Of a stretch of 64,000 bases of DNA, positions 55,996 through 64,000 are shown piece after piece. Position numbers and translations under genes: made by a program. Below the pieces are notes generated by a model. It saw only the letters and a program-made list of their open reading frames with translations, did not search any database and was not told the DNA's origin. Each line of letters starts with the position of its first letter. Within the stretch, counting starts at the first letter, position 1. The stretch comes from Calothrix brevissima NIES-22 (GTDB taxonomy: Bacteria; Cyanobacteriota; Cyanobacteriia; Cyanobacteriales; Nostocaceae): positions 6,398,646 through 6,462,645 of the forward strand of contig NZ_AP018207.1 of the NCBI RefSeq assembly GCF_002367995.1, given 5' to 3'.

Positions 55996-56106
55996 TTTTC
56001 AATCCCGCGAACGGGTTTCATTAATTTGAAAGTTTGATGAGTGGGAAAACAGCCTAACAGTTTTATTAGGTTTCAATCCCGTTGCCGGGTTTCATTAATT
56101 TGAAAG
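55996..56106. CRISPR. Two-repeat CRISPR-like unit with one 37-base spacer
   Basis: Repeat 1 (55996-56032) and repeat 2 (56070-56106) are both 37 bases and enclose a 37-base unique spacer. Both read TTTCAATCCCG...CGGG and end TTTCATTAATTTGAAAG; the inner loop differs (CGAA against TTGC) but the CCCG/CGGG stem is kept. Cyanobacterial CRISPR repeats share this form (GTTTCAATCCC start, GAAAG-type end). No cas gene is in the window, so this may be an orphan or decayed array. Confidence 0.5.
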
Positions 56107-56144
56107 AATAAGCCGGGAAGTGATAAGGAAATTTAGCCCGAAAA

Positions 56145-56174
56145 TGTTGGGTTTCGTTCCTCAACCCAACCTAC
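56145..56174. repeat. Half copy of the GTAGGTTGGGTT repeat
   Basis: TGTTGGGTTTCGTTCC followed by TCAACCCAACCTAC, same as the right arm at 5546-5575. Confidence 0.8.
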
Positions 56175-56214
56175 AATTAAGTCGAATTTAGAGTTTGAAA
56201 ACAGTCCCTAGTCC

Positions 56215-57690
56215 CTAGACTAAAGTATTCGCGCACAAAATCCCAGATGCGGCGACTGCGGGGACACCAATTCCGGGAATGGTGCTGTCACCAACGCGGT
56301 ACAAACCTTGGATAGGTGTGTGGGTGCTGGGAAACATACCTTTATCAGCTGCGATCGCGGGGCCATAGCTTCCCTGATATCTTCTTAAATAATGGGCATG
56401 AGTTAAAGGTGTCCCAATTAATTCAACTACTACACGCTGACGAATATCCGGGATAACTTTTTCTAAAGCGCGATATAAAGTTTGCGCTTTCTCCTGTTTC
56501 TTGGCTTCATAATCTTGGTTTCTTTCCCAACCACTATAAGGTTCTAAAGTGTAAGCATGAACTACATGATGTCCAACTGGCGCTAAATTTCCATCCCACA
56601 CGCTAGGAATAGAAATCATGCAAGTATTTCCTGGGGTGGTAATATCTTGCTGGGAATCGTGAACTACCACATGATGTCCGGTTAAATTCTCCAAACCATC
56701 AGCGCGGATACCTAAATGTAAATGCATAAAGCTGTCAACGGCTGGCGTTTCTAAGGCTTCCTGACGATATTTGGCTGGTAAATCTTCGGGACGCAATAAA
56801 TAATTGTAGGTATCCCAAATACTCGCATTGGAAATTACAATCGGCGCGTGAATAACTTCGCCTTTTTCCAACCGAACACCCACAACCTTACCCGATTCCA
56901 CCAAAATTTGCTCGACATGACAGCCTAAGCGTAACTCTCCCCCCCAGCGTTTTAAACCCCTAACTAATGCTTGTACAATTGCCGCACTACCCCCCACCGG
57001 ATACTCTACTCCTGCACGGGAACGTTCACCTAACATAAAAGCTACCTCTGGCGTAATTGTCCCATGCGCCTTTAAACCAGAGAGCAGAAAGCATTCTACA
57101 TCAATCAACCTACGTACCCAAGCATCTTTAACTGTTGCATCCATCACCTTACCAACCGAACTTTGCACCAGTGGTAAGTAAGGCAGCATTTTGATTAAGG
57201 AAGGTAAGTAATTTTTAATTAATGTAAATATTACCCGCCAATCTGAGCGCAAAGCTAAAGTAGGGATATCGCGCATAGCTGCATATAGCCCTAACAAGCG
57301 TTCTGTAAAGCGTTGGAGTTCCTGCGCACCTTGGGGTGTAACGCGCTGTACTTCCTGCAAATAACGCTGTGTATCGCGATAAATAGCAATAGTAGCTTCA
57401 GGAAAATGGTAATGTCCTAGAGGATCGTAGGGTATAACTTGAATGGATTCGCCAAGAAGATCCAAAACTTGTTTGAGCGGATTCAAGCTTTGGGTATCAG
57501 TTAAACCACAATAGAAAGAAGGGCCAGAATCAAATTCAAAACCTTGTCGTCTAAAACTGTGAGCCGCACCTCCGGGAATCACATGACTTTCGCAGACGAT
57601 CGCTCGTTTGCCATAATAAGCCAATAATCCCGCAGCACACAATCCGCCAATACCGCTACCGATTACTATGACAACATCTTTATCTTGCAT
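56215..57690 (-). CDS. CrtISO/phytoene-desaturase-like FAD oxidoreductase
   Basis: About 491 residues. The N-terminal FAD motif is VVIVIGSGIGGLCAAGLLAY, followed by PGGAAHSFRRQGFEFDSGPS, the signature of the phytoene desaturase/carotene isomerase family; the C-terminal FAD-binding end is GLYRVGDSTIPGIGVPAVAA. Such enzymes desaturate or isomerise carotenoids or saturate retinol-like compounds. The ATG at 57690 is preferred to a TTG at 57705. It is followed by CRISPR-like repeats on one side and STRRs on the other; the Mla-type and Rieske genes are divergent from it. The carotenoid substrate is not known. Confidence 0.85.
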   Translation of the reverse strand: MQDKDVVIVIGSGIGGLCAAGLLAYYGKRAIVCESHVIPGGAAHSFRRQGFEFDSGPSFYCGLTDTQSLNPLKQVLDLLGESIQVIPYDPLGHYHFPEATIAIYRDTQRYLQEVQRVTPQGAQELQRFTERLLGLYAAMRDIPTLALRSDWRVIFTLIKNYLPSLIKMLPYLPLVQSSVGKVMDATVKDAWVRRLIDVECFLLSGLKAHGTITPEVAFMLGERSRAGVEYPVGGSAAIVQALVRGLKRWGGELRLGCHVEQILVESGKVVGVRLEKGEVIHAPIVISNASIWDTYNYLLRPEDLPAKYRQEALETPAVDSFMHLHLGIRADGLENLTGHHVVVHDSQQDITTPGNTCMISIPSVWDGNLAPVGHHVVHAYTLEPYSGWERNQDYEAKKQEKAQTLYRALEKVIPDIRQRVVVELIGTPLTHAHYLRRYQGSYGPAIAADKGMFPSTHTPIQGLYRVGDSTIPGIGVPAVAASGILCANTLV

Positions 57691-57705
57691 ACAGTCTATA
57701 GTCAA

Positions 57706-58013
57706 GAGTCAAGGGTCAAAAGTCAAGGGTCAACAGTCAATTGTCAACAGTCAACAGTCAACAGTCAACAGTCAATTGTCAACAGTCAACAGTCAACAGT
57801 CAACAGTCAATTGTCAACAGTGCAAAATTTACTGAACATTAACCCTTAACCATTGAACATTAATGATTAACCCTTGAACATTAACGATTAACTATTGAAC
57901 ATTAACCCTTAACCATTGACCATTGACCATTGACCATTGACCATTGACCATTGACCATTGACCATTGACCATTGACCATTAACCATTGACCATTGACCAT
58001 TGACCATTGACCA
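57706..58013. repeat. 300-bp block of heptamer STRRs (GTCAACA, CATTGAC)
   Basis: About 16 GTCAACA-type and then about 20 ACCATTG-type heptamers fill the whole gap between two divergent genes; the last units reach the ABC gene start codon. Largest STRR in the window. It must include both promoters. Confidence 0.95.
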
Positions 58014-58799
58014 ATGACTAATGAACCATTAATTGAACTAAAAGGCGTGTCTAAGTCCTTTGGTAGTAATAAGGTTTTAGATAATATAGATTTAACTATT
58101 TATCGAGGCGAGGCTTTAGGAATTATCGGCCCTTCTGGGACTGGTAAATCAACAATTTTACGTGTAATAGCAGGATTGCTGCTTCCCGATGCGGGAGAGA
58201 TTTACGTCCAAGGGGTGCGGCGCAAAGGTTTGATTGAAGATGGGGATGAAACTGTGGGGATTGGGATGGTGTTTCAACAAGCGGCGCTGTTTGATTCCTT
58301 AACAGTAGAAGAAAATGTCGGATTTTTACTGTATCAGAATTCCAAAATGTCGCGATCGCGGATTCGCGATTTGGTACATACCAAACTAGAGATGGTAGGT
58401 TTACCGGGAATCGGGGATCTCTACCCTTCGGAATTATCTGGCGGGATGCGCAAACGTGTCAGCTTTGCACGGGCGATTATGTCTAACCCAGATAATGACA
58501 GAGAAGGGCCAGAAATCTTACTTTATGATGAACCTACAGCCGGACTCGATCCCATCGCCTCCACAGTCATCGAAGATTTAATTCGCCATTTGCAACAGGC
58601 GCAAGGTGTTTGCAGCACTTATGCCATTGTGACTCATCAAGACAGCACAATTCGTCGTACCGCAGACCAAATTATATTTCTGTATCAGGGTAGAGTCCAA
58701 TGGCAAGGTACAGTGAGTGAAATAGATAGCACAGACCATCCATTAATTAGACAATTCATGAGTGGAAGTGTGCAAGGGCCAATACAGGTTGTCGGCTAG
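58014..58799 (+). CDS. ABC ATPase, MlaF-like
   Basis: 261-residue ATP-binding protein: Walker A GPSGTGKST, signature LSGGMRKRVSFARAI, Walker B ILLYDEPTAGLDP, and H loop VTHQD. LSGGMRKR and the following MCE protein place it in the Mla lipid-transport branch. It would power movement of lipids between membranes; the MlaE permease is not in this window. The start overlaps the STRR (ACTAATGAACC); the frame beginning ATGACTAATG is used. A gap of 17 bases to the next gene suggests co-transcription. Confidence 0.93.
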   Translation: MTNEPLIELKGVSKSFGSNKVLDNIDLTIYRGEALGIIGPSGTGKSTILRVIAGLLLPDAGEIYVQGVRRKGLIEDGDETVGIGMVFQQAALFDSLTVEENVGFLLYQNSKMSRSRIRDLVHTKLEMVGLPGIGDLYPSELSGGMRKRVSFARAIMSNPDNDREGPEILLYDEPTAGLDPIASTVIEDLIRHLQQAQGVCSTYAIVTHQDSTIRRTADQIIFLYQGRVQWQGTVSEIDSTDHPLIRQFMSGSVQGPIQVVG

Positions 58800-58816
58800 A
58801 TGGATGGAGGAGAATT

Positions 58817-60229
58817 ATGCGATCGCGTACAGTTAGAGAAGGTTCTGTAGGGCTAATTGTCCTTCTAGGGTTGGGAGTCTTTGGGCTAATCGTTATCTGG
58901 TTGAATCGCGTTAGTACTAGTCGTAATTCCTACAAAGCAATTGTGGAATTTGCGAATGCTGGGGGAATGCAAAAAGGCTCTACAGTCCGCTATCGGGGCG
59001 TGAAAGTAGGCAGTATTTCCGCGATTCGTCCCATGCCCAATAATATAGAAGTAGAAATTGAAATCTTTCAACCGAATCTCATCATTCCCAAAGATGTGGT
59101 AGTAGAAGCCAATCAAAGCGGATTGATTAGTGAAAGCATGATTGATATTACACCGCGCACTGCGATCGCGACTACAGATGTAACTGCTAAACCCCTAGAT
59201 AAAAATTGCGATCGCGAATTAATTATCTGTAATGGTACTCGCTTAAAAGGGCAAATTGGCATCAGTGTAGATGAACTGATTCGCAGTAGCACCACTATAG
59301 CTAATAGATATAGCGACCCAGAATTTAAACGCGATATCAAAAGATTACTAGAAACATCCACCGCCGCCGCCACAAGTTTCACCGCGCTGAGTCGGGATTT
59401 ACAAAATTTGTCCAGAAGCGCCCAAGGACAATTAAGCACATTTTCAAGTACAGCCAATTCCGTCCAACGGGCGACAAATCAATTAACTGCATCTTCCAGC
59501 CGCACAGTTAACGAACTCGGATCAGCCGCTAAACAATTTAGTCTCACCGCCAATCAAGCCAGTAGATTATTAACTAACTTAGATAACTTAGTTACAACCA
59601 ATCGTTCTTCATTAGTGGCAGCTTTAAATAATCTTACCGAAACCAGCAATCAATTACGAACTACATTTACAGCCTTATCCCCAGCAGTAGATCGTTTAGC
59701 CCAAGGTGAAATCATCAAAAATTTAGAAACACTCTCAGCCAACGCCGCCCAAGCATCAGCTAATTTACGCAATGCAACTAACACTTTAAACGATCCCAAA
59801 AACGCCTTATTATTACAACAAACTTTAGATTCCGCCAGACTCACCTTTGAAAATACCCAAAAAATCACCTCAGATTTAGATGAATTAACAGGCGATCCCA
59901 AATTCCGCAGCAACCTGCGCCAATTGGTAAATGGTTTGAGTAGTTTAGTATCTTCTACACAGCAAATGGAACAAACTGCACAAGTAGCAGTCACATTAGA
60001 TTCCCTCAAAGCCTCAATTAATCAACCAAACGCCAAACTTCCCACCCCTGCGATCAAACCACCAGCCGTCACTATTAACCCCGTACCCACATCTGTGAAA
60101 ATTGTCGATAAAAATCCACAGCCACCAGCTACCTTATCTCCTCCCCAACCAACGCCAGAAGAACTGTTACAAAAATTACGCGAATATAGCAAGCAACGAG
60201 AACAAGAGAATCTAGGAAAGGTGGATTAG
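58817..60229 (+). CDS. MlaD-like MCE-domain substrate-binding protein
   Basis: 470 residues: an N-terminal anchor (VGLIVLLGLGVFGLIVIWLN), an MCE domain (about 40-125: ANAGGMQKGSTVRYRGVKVG), then a long helical Ser/Thr/Asn-rich periplasmic region (LSRDLQNLSRSAQGQLSTFS) and a Pro-rich tail. MCE proteins form hexameric rings or tubes that carry lipids. GGAGGAG precedes the ATG. Operon with the ATPase. Confidence 0.92.
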   Translation: MRSRTVREGSVGLIVLLGLGVFGLIVIWLNRVSTSRNSYKAIVEFANAGGMQKGSTVRYRGVKVGSISAIRPMPNNIEVEIEIFQPNLIIPKDVVVEANQSGLISESMIDITPRTAIATTDVTAKPLDKNCDRELIICNGTRLKGQIGISVDELIRSSTTIANRYSDPEFKRDIKRLLETSTAAATSFTALSRDLQNLSRSAQGQLSTFSSTANSVQRATNQLTASSSRTVNELGSAAKQFSLTANQASRLLTNLDNLVTTNRSSLVAALNNLTETSNQLRTTFTALSPAVDRLAQGEIIKNLETLSANAAQASANLRNATNTLNDPKNALLLQQTLDSARLTFENTQKITSDLDELTGDPKFRSNLRQLVNGLSSLVSSTQQMEQTAQVAVTLDSLKASINQPNAKLPTPAIKPPAVTINPVPTSVKIVDKNPQPPATLSPPQPTPEELLQKLREYSKQREQENLGKVD

Positions 60230-60236
60230 AGCAGAG

Positions 60237-60323
60237 GCAGGGCGCAGGGCGCAGGGCGCAGGGGGAAGAAATGATTGACTATTGACTATTGACCATTGAC
60301 CATTGACCATTGACTATTGACAA
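60237..60323. repeat. STRR: GGGCGCAG then TTGACCA/ACAAATG
   Basis: Three GGCGCAG units, then TTGACTA/TTGACCA heptamers and ACAAATG units that supply the start codon of the Rieske gene. Confidence 0.88.
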
Positions 60324-61376
60324 ATGACAAATGACAACTTTTTCTTACGTAATGTTTGGTATTATGCTTTGCCAAGCGATCGCTTAAAACCCGGTAAAGC
60401 GATCGCGCGGACTTTTTTAGGCGAACCAGTTTTACTATGTCGTACCCAAGCGGGTAAGGTATTTGCACTCCGAGATATTTGTCCCCATCGGGGGATACCC
60501 TTAAGTTGCGGGCGATTTGATGGACAGGAAGTTGAATGCTGTTATCACGGTTGGCGTTTTGATTATGGTGGACGTTGTACGGTGATTCCATCTTTAACCG
60601 AAGGGCAAAACGTCGATTTAAATCGCTATAACGTGCAATATTACGAAATTCGGGAAAAGCAGGGTAATATCTGGATTTATATGCCCGAACCGGGTAAATC
60701 TCAGTCTCCACCACGAGAAATGGAAGTACCAGAGATTCCCGGATTTGGCGATCGCCCGCCCCAATTAGTCGAGGTGATGCGCTTCCCCTGTTTTGTCGAT
60801 CATGCAGTCTTAGGCTTAATCGATCCCGCCCATTCGCCTTACGTACATCGCGTCTGGTGGTGGCGTTCGGGACAATTGCACGATGAAATTAAGCAATTTG
60901 ACCCCTCACCCTATGGGTTTACCATGCGTAAACACCAATTACCCGTCAATACAGGTTCAGCTTATAAGTTCATCGGCGGCGGCATCCCGGAAACAGAGAT
61001 TTCCTTTCGTATCCCCGGAATACGCATCGAAAATACCACCACCACCAAACATCAAGTCTGCAACCTCACAGCCATCACGCCCATTTCCGAAACCGAAACC
61101 GAAGTTAACTTTGCCTTTTATTGGACACCCACCTGGGCAGGATTTGCCAAGCCTTTGATACGTTTATTTACCAGAGCATTTCTCGACCAAGACCGCAGAG
61201 TAGTAGAAAAGCAGCAAATTGGTTTAAAATACGACCCCGTGCTGCGACTAATCAAAGATTCCGATATGCAAGCGCTATGGTATTACCAATTAAAGCGCGA
61301 ATACGCCCGTTCCTTAGCCGAAGACCGTCCATTTGTCAACCCAGTAAAAAGTCAATTATTACACTGGCGCGCTTAG
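60324..61376 (+). CDS. Rieske 2Fe-2S aromatic-ring oxygenase, alpha subunit
   Basis: 350 residues. The Rieske cluster is Cys53-x-His55 (ICPHRGIPL) and Cys72-x2-His75 (ECCYHGW). The mononuclear iron site is in the C-terminal half (DHAVLGLIDPAHSPYVH, two His and an Asp). The family includes chlorophyllide a oxygenase, PaO, Tic55 and CMO-like enzymes in cyanobacteria. Substrate unknown; the divergent CrtISO-like gene is one candidate pathway partner. The start codon lies in an STRR. Confidence 0.9.
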   Translation: MTNDNFFLRNVWYYALPSDRLKPGKAIARTFLGEPVLLCRTQAGKVFALRDICPHRGIPLSCGRFDGQEVECCYHGWRFDYGGRCTVIPSLTEGQNVDLNRYNVQYYEIREKQGNIWIYMPEPGKSQSPPREMEVPEIPGFGDRPPQLVEVMRFPCFVDHAVLGLIDPAHSPYVHRVWWWRSGQLHDEIKQFDPSPYGFTMRKHQLPVNTGSAYKFIGGGIPETEISFRIPGIRIENTTTTKHQVCNLTAITPISETETEVNFAFYWTPTWAGFAKPLIRLFTRAFLDQDRRVVEKQQIGLKYDPVLRLIKDSDMQALWYYQLKREYARSLAEDRPFVNPVKSQLLHWRA

Positions 61377-61485
61377 TACAAAATCTCATTCTCCGCGTAC
61401 CTCTGCGCCTACCTTTGCGCACCTTTGCGTTTAAATTCCACCCCTAACCCCTAGCCCCTAGTCCCTAGCCCCTAACCCCTAACCC

Positions 61486-63318
61486 CTATTTCTGATTCAT
61501 CGGAATTTCGATTTTAAACTCAGTTCCTTTTCCCGGTGTAGAAATAAATTTCAGCTTACCCTTGTGCTTATCTACGACAATTTTGTAACTCACAGATAAT
61601 CCTAAACCAGTACCTTGTCCCACCGGCTTAGTTGTGAAAAAAGGGTCAAATATGCGCGATTGAGCACTTTCATAAATTCCCGGGCCATTATCTTTAATAC
61701 TAATTCTAATTCTACAATCTTCTATAATTTCAGTATGAATTTTAATCAGACCATGCTGGTTTTTAGTTTCTTGATTTTCTAAGGCATCAATAGCATTTAC
61801 CAAAATATTCATAAATACTTGGTTCATTTGCCCAGCATAACACTCAATTTTTGGTAAATTTCCATATTCTTTAATTATCTCAATTCTTGTAGCATTAGGC
61901 TTATTTTTCAAGCGATGTTGCAAAATTAGCAAAGTACTGTCAATGCCTTCATGAATATTTACTAATTTCATATCGGCTTCGTCAAGTCGCGAAAAATTCC
62001 GTAAACTCAAGACTATTTCACGGATGCGTTGCGCACCCACTTTCATAGAGTTAATAACTTTTGGTAAATCATCATAAATGTAATCTAAATCTATATCTTC
62101 AGTCAGGTCTAATATTTCTGGATCTGTGTAACCATAGCGTTTTTGATAAATCTCTACTAATGTCAGTAAATCAGTTGTATAGTTACTAATATGTGAAAGA
62201 TTGCCATAAATAAAATTTACTGGATTATTAACCTCGTGGGCAACACCTGCTACCAATTGACCAAGTGCAGACATTTTTTCAGCTTGTATCAGTTGCGATT
62301 GCATCTCCTTTAATGAGTCTAAAGCTTGACTAAGTTCTTGAGTTCTTTCATCTACCCGAGTTTCTAAATTTTGGCGGGCTAATTCTAATTCATGGGTATA
62401 TTGTGATAAGCGTTGGATCAGACTATTGAGTGATGTAGCTAATACTCCCACTTCATCTCCTGTCATCACAGGAGCTAATCTATTAAACTTTAATTCTTCA
62501 GTTGTGCGCCTTGCTACATCCGTCACAGCCAAAATTGGCTCTGTGAGAATACGGGTGGTGTAGCTAGCAACAACAGCAGCCAGCATCACTGATAATAAGA
62601 TACTGGACACAACAATTCTAAAGCGAATTTTTTCAGCATTAATTAATGCTGCATTTGCTATCTTTTCGTCTTCATAAGAGGCAGAAATTACATGATTTAG
62701 TTGATCGTCGATAACATCATATTTTAGCGCTAATTGACTGCTAGAAAATTTTACCCAAACTTCCTGTCTAATTTCGATTTGTTCATTGCTTAAATTCAAA
62801 TTTACAGGATTTTTATTAATTAATTCTTCTACTTGAGAGATATATTTTTTAATTACACTTGAGTAAGTTTTCAGGAAAAATGGTATACCCTCAGTGTTTA
62901 GCTGTTGTTGATAATTTTTGCTGGTTATATGTAAATTTAGTTCAGACCATAGCCTTTTAAGTTCTGCTGAATCTTGAAAGAAATCAGCATATTGTTGATG
63001 TAATAATTCCTGCTTGTGAGTGAGCAAGGGAATAATTTGTAATTGACTAGTTCTTGTTTGTAATAAAGCAATTTGTAACCGATGCAGTAGATTTATTTCG
63101 TAGTAAGCATCATCTCGTTGCTGCTGGGCAAATTTTTGGTAGTAATCTCCAATGACTATACCGCCAACTATACCCACAACAGCAATACTGAGGCTAATTA
63201 CATATCCATAACGAATTTTTTGTCCAATATTTAAGTTATAAATTTTCTTCCCCAAAAAACTTACCCTTGGCTGTAAAAAAGTTTTTTTTAAGTTATGAGG
63301 AATTCGTTTAACCTGCAT
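61486..63318 (-). CDS. HAMP-domain sensor histidine kinase
   Basis: 610 residues: a membrane segment (about 35-57), a periplasmic helical sensor (about 60-225), a second membrane segment (VVSSILLSVMLAAVVASYTT), HAMP (about 255-305), a coiled coil, then the kinase core with H box GQLVAGVAHEVNNPVNFIYG, N box FMNILVNAIDALEN, and G boxes KDNGPGIYES and GQGTGLGLSVSYKI. The core is almost the same as in the MHYT kinase at 34176. No response regulator is beside it. Confidence 0.93.
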   Translation of the reverse strand: MQVKRIPHNLKKTFLQPRVSFLGKKIYNLNIGQKIRYGYVISLSIAVVGIVGGIVIGDYYQKFAQQQRDDAYYEINLLHRLQIALLQTRTSQLQIIPLLTHKQELLHQQYADFFQDSAELKRLWSELNLHITSKNYQQQLNTEGIPFFLKTYSSVIKKYISQVEELINKNPVNLNLSNEQIEIRQEVWVKFSSSQLALKYDVIDDQLNHVISASYEDEKIANAALINAEKIRFRIVVSSILLSVMLAAVVASYTTRILTEPILAVTDVARRTTEELKFNRLAPVMTGDEVGVLATSLNSLIQRLSQYTHELELARQNLETRVDERTQELSQALDSLKEMQSQLIQAEKMSALGQLVAGVAHEVNNPVNFIYGNLSHISNYTTDLLTLVEIYQKRYGYTDPEILDLTEDIDLDYIYDDLPKVINSMKVGAQRIREIVLSLRNFSRLDEADMKLVNIHEGIDSTLLILQHRLKNKPNATRIEIIKEYGNLPKIECYAGQMNQVFMNILVNAIDALENQETKNQHGLIKIHTEIIEDCRIRISIKDNGPGIYESAQSRIFDPFFTTKPVGQGTGLGLSVSYKIVVDKHKGKLKFISTPGKGTEFKIEIPMNQK

Positions 63319-63840
63319 ATATTTAAATTTTTATATAATAATTTAATTTTAGATGGTAAAAATTCTAAATATAGAATTTATATCGAACCTTTAAAATATC
63401 AGTGGCAAATAGTCAAAAACTTCAGATTATCTTCCTTTGCAGCAAGCTAGACGGAAGTTATATATCAGCCTATTCAGTTCTTACACCCACTATCTCCTCT
63501 AAATATTACAGCTTTCAGGCTAAGTATTGTATGTATTAATAATTTTGTATTTACAGCATATTACCAGTTGCTGAGGTACAGATTATCGTTGATTGTAGGG
63601 GCACTGGCACTGCCATGCCCCGAAGCGCGTACCTCATTTACTTGAAATATGCTGTATAAGTAATAACCTCAATTAAGGTTGGTGGTTGTTTGACTTAATT
63701 AATAGAAATATTACGGAGGAAAAATGAGAAAAAAATGAGGATGGCTAAATATTTAATTGAATCTTTGTTAATAAATGAAGATATCGGTGAACCCACCCCT
63801 ACGAACAACTGACATCTGACACGGGAAGCGCAATAAAAAA
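63319..63840. other. 520-bp intergenic region with a dispersed repeat
   Basis: AT-rich; upstream of the histidine kinase and downstream of chlB. It contains the 53-bp repeat 63585-63637, the exact inverse of 5616-5668. No gene is supported. Confidence 0.55.
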
Positions 63841-63859
63841 AGCATCCTGTGTGGATGCT
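63841..63859 (-). terminator. Terminator of chlB
   Basis: AGCATCC and GGATGCT with a five-base loop; on the minus strand, six or more T follow. It is 28 bases past the ChlB stop codon. Confidence 0.8.
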
Positions 63860-63886
63860 CTAATTTTTTGACAATTAAGTGTTAGC

Positions 63887-64000
63887 CTAAGCGCCAACAG
63901 CTTCTTTAGCTGCGTAAAGTACTTCAGAGTTGATGTCTTTAATACCGCGATCGCGTGCAAATTTTTCGGTGTTGCGTTTGACTTTACCGCGCACAAACCC
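63887..64000 (-). CDS. chlB: Light-independent protochlorophyllide reductase subunit ChlB, C-terminal end only
   Basis: The last 37 codons are visible: [18 protein letters not shown], then [17 protein letters not shown] and TAG. This is the PCP-reductase C-terminal domain of ChlB, part of the dark-operative, nitrogenase-like enzyme that makes chlorophyllide. The rest lies beyond the window edge. A stand-alone PCP-reductase small protein is the alternative. Confidence 0.75.
   Translation of the reverse strand, partial: GFVRGKVKRNTEKFARDRGIKDINSEVLYAAKEAVGA

Overview
The window looks like chromosomal DNA from a filamentous, heterocyst-forming cyanobacterium of the Nostocales. The evidence is frequent GCGATCGC (HIP1) octamers, a heterocyst-frequency gene (patD), a broken xisH/xisI pair, cyanobacterial fusion kinases (CHASE2-kinase, kinase-FGE, MHYT histidine kinase), the C-terminus of ChlB at the right edge, and very dense short tandem repeats (STRRs) and MITE-like elements in nearly every intergenic gap. 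Genus cannot be fixed from the sequence alone.

Left part (1-13 kb): a truncated RelA/SpoT gene, patD, a TetR regulator divergent from a DHA2-type MFS exporter with a near-perfect operator between them, a 21-bp palindromic tandem array, a LysR regulator, small metabolic genes (GST, GNAT, PNPOx-like), then a FecR-domain secreted protein and a beta-barrel outer membrane protein separated by an IscB gene that has lost its HNH and RuvC-III segments in frame.

13-21 kb: a minus-strand block with an RND efflux permease, its membrane-fusion partner, a rhodanese, an SCP-2-like protein, an ArsR repressor and a sulfide:quinone oxidoreductase-like flavoprotein. This arrangement suggests sulfide or persulfide handling coupled to efflux. 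21-35 kb: DUF4129 protein, a beta-helix DUF1565 protein, glycosyltransferase, a lone PotC-type permease, kinase-FGE fusion, peptide deformylase, VOC, YdcF and an MHYT sensor kinase.

36-56 kb: an IS66 remnant abutting a decapitated M48 peptidase, leuA, a NYN-domain protein, a CHASE2 kinase, a double histidine phosphatase, a dihydroorotase-like gene with an in-frame STRR and missing metal ligands, a MITE nested in an older repeat with a clean 7-bp target duplication, a large TPR-CHAT protein with twelve nearly identical repeats, a transketolase-like enzyme, a DeoR regulator, and a xisH/xisI remnant followed by a two-repeat CRISPR-like unit. 56-64 kb: a CrtISO-like oxidoreductase, an Mla-type ABC ATPase plus MCE protein, a Rieske oxygenase, a HAMP histidine kinase and the end of chlB.

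No complete new multi-gene system was recognised. The strongest leads are the HNH-less IscB, the CRISPR-like pair beside xisHI, the TPR-CHAT gene, and repeats that have entered or set the start codons of genes.
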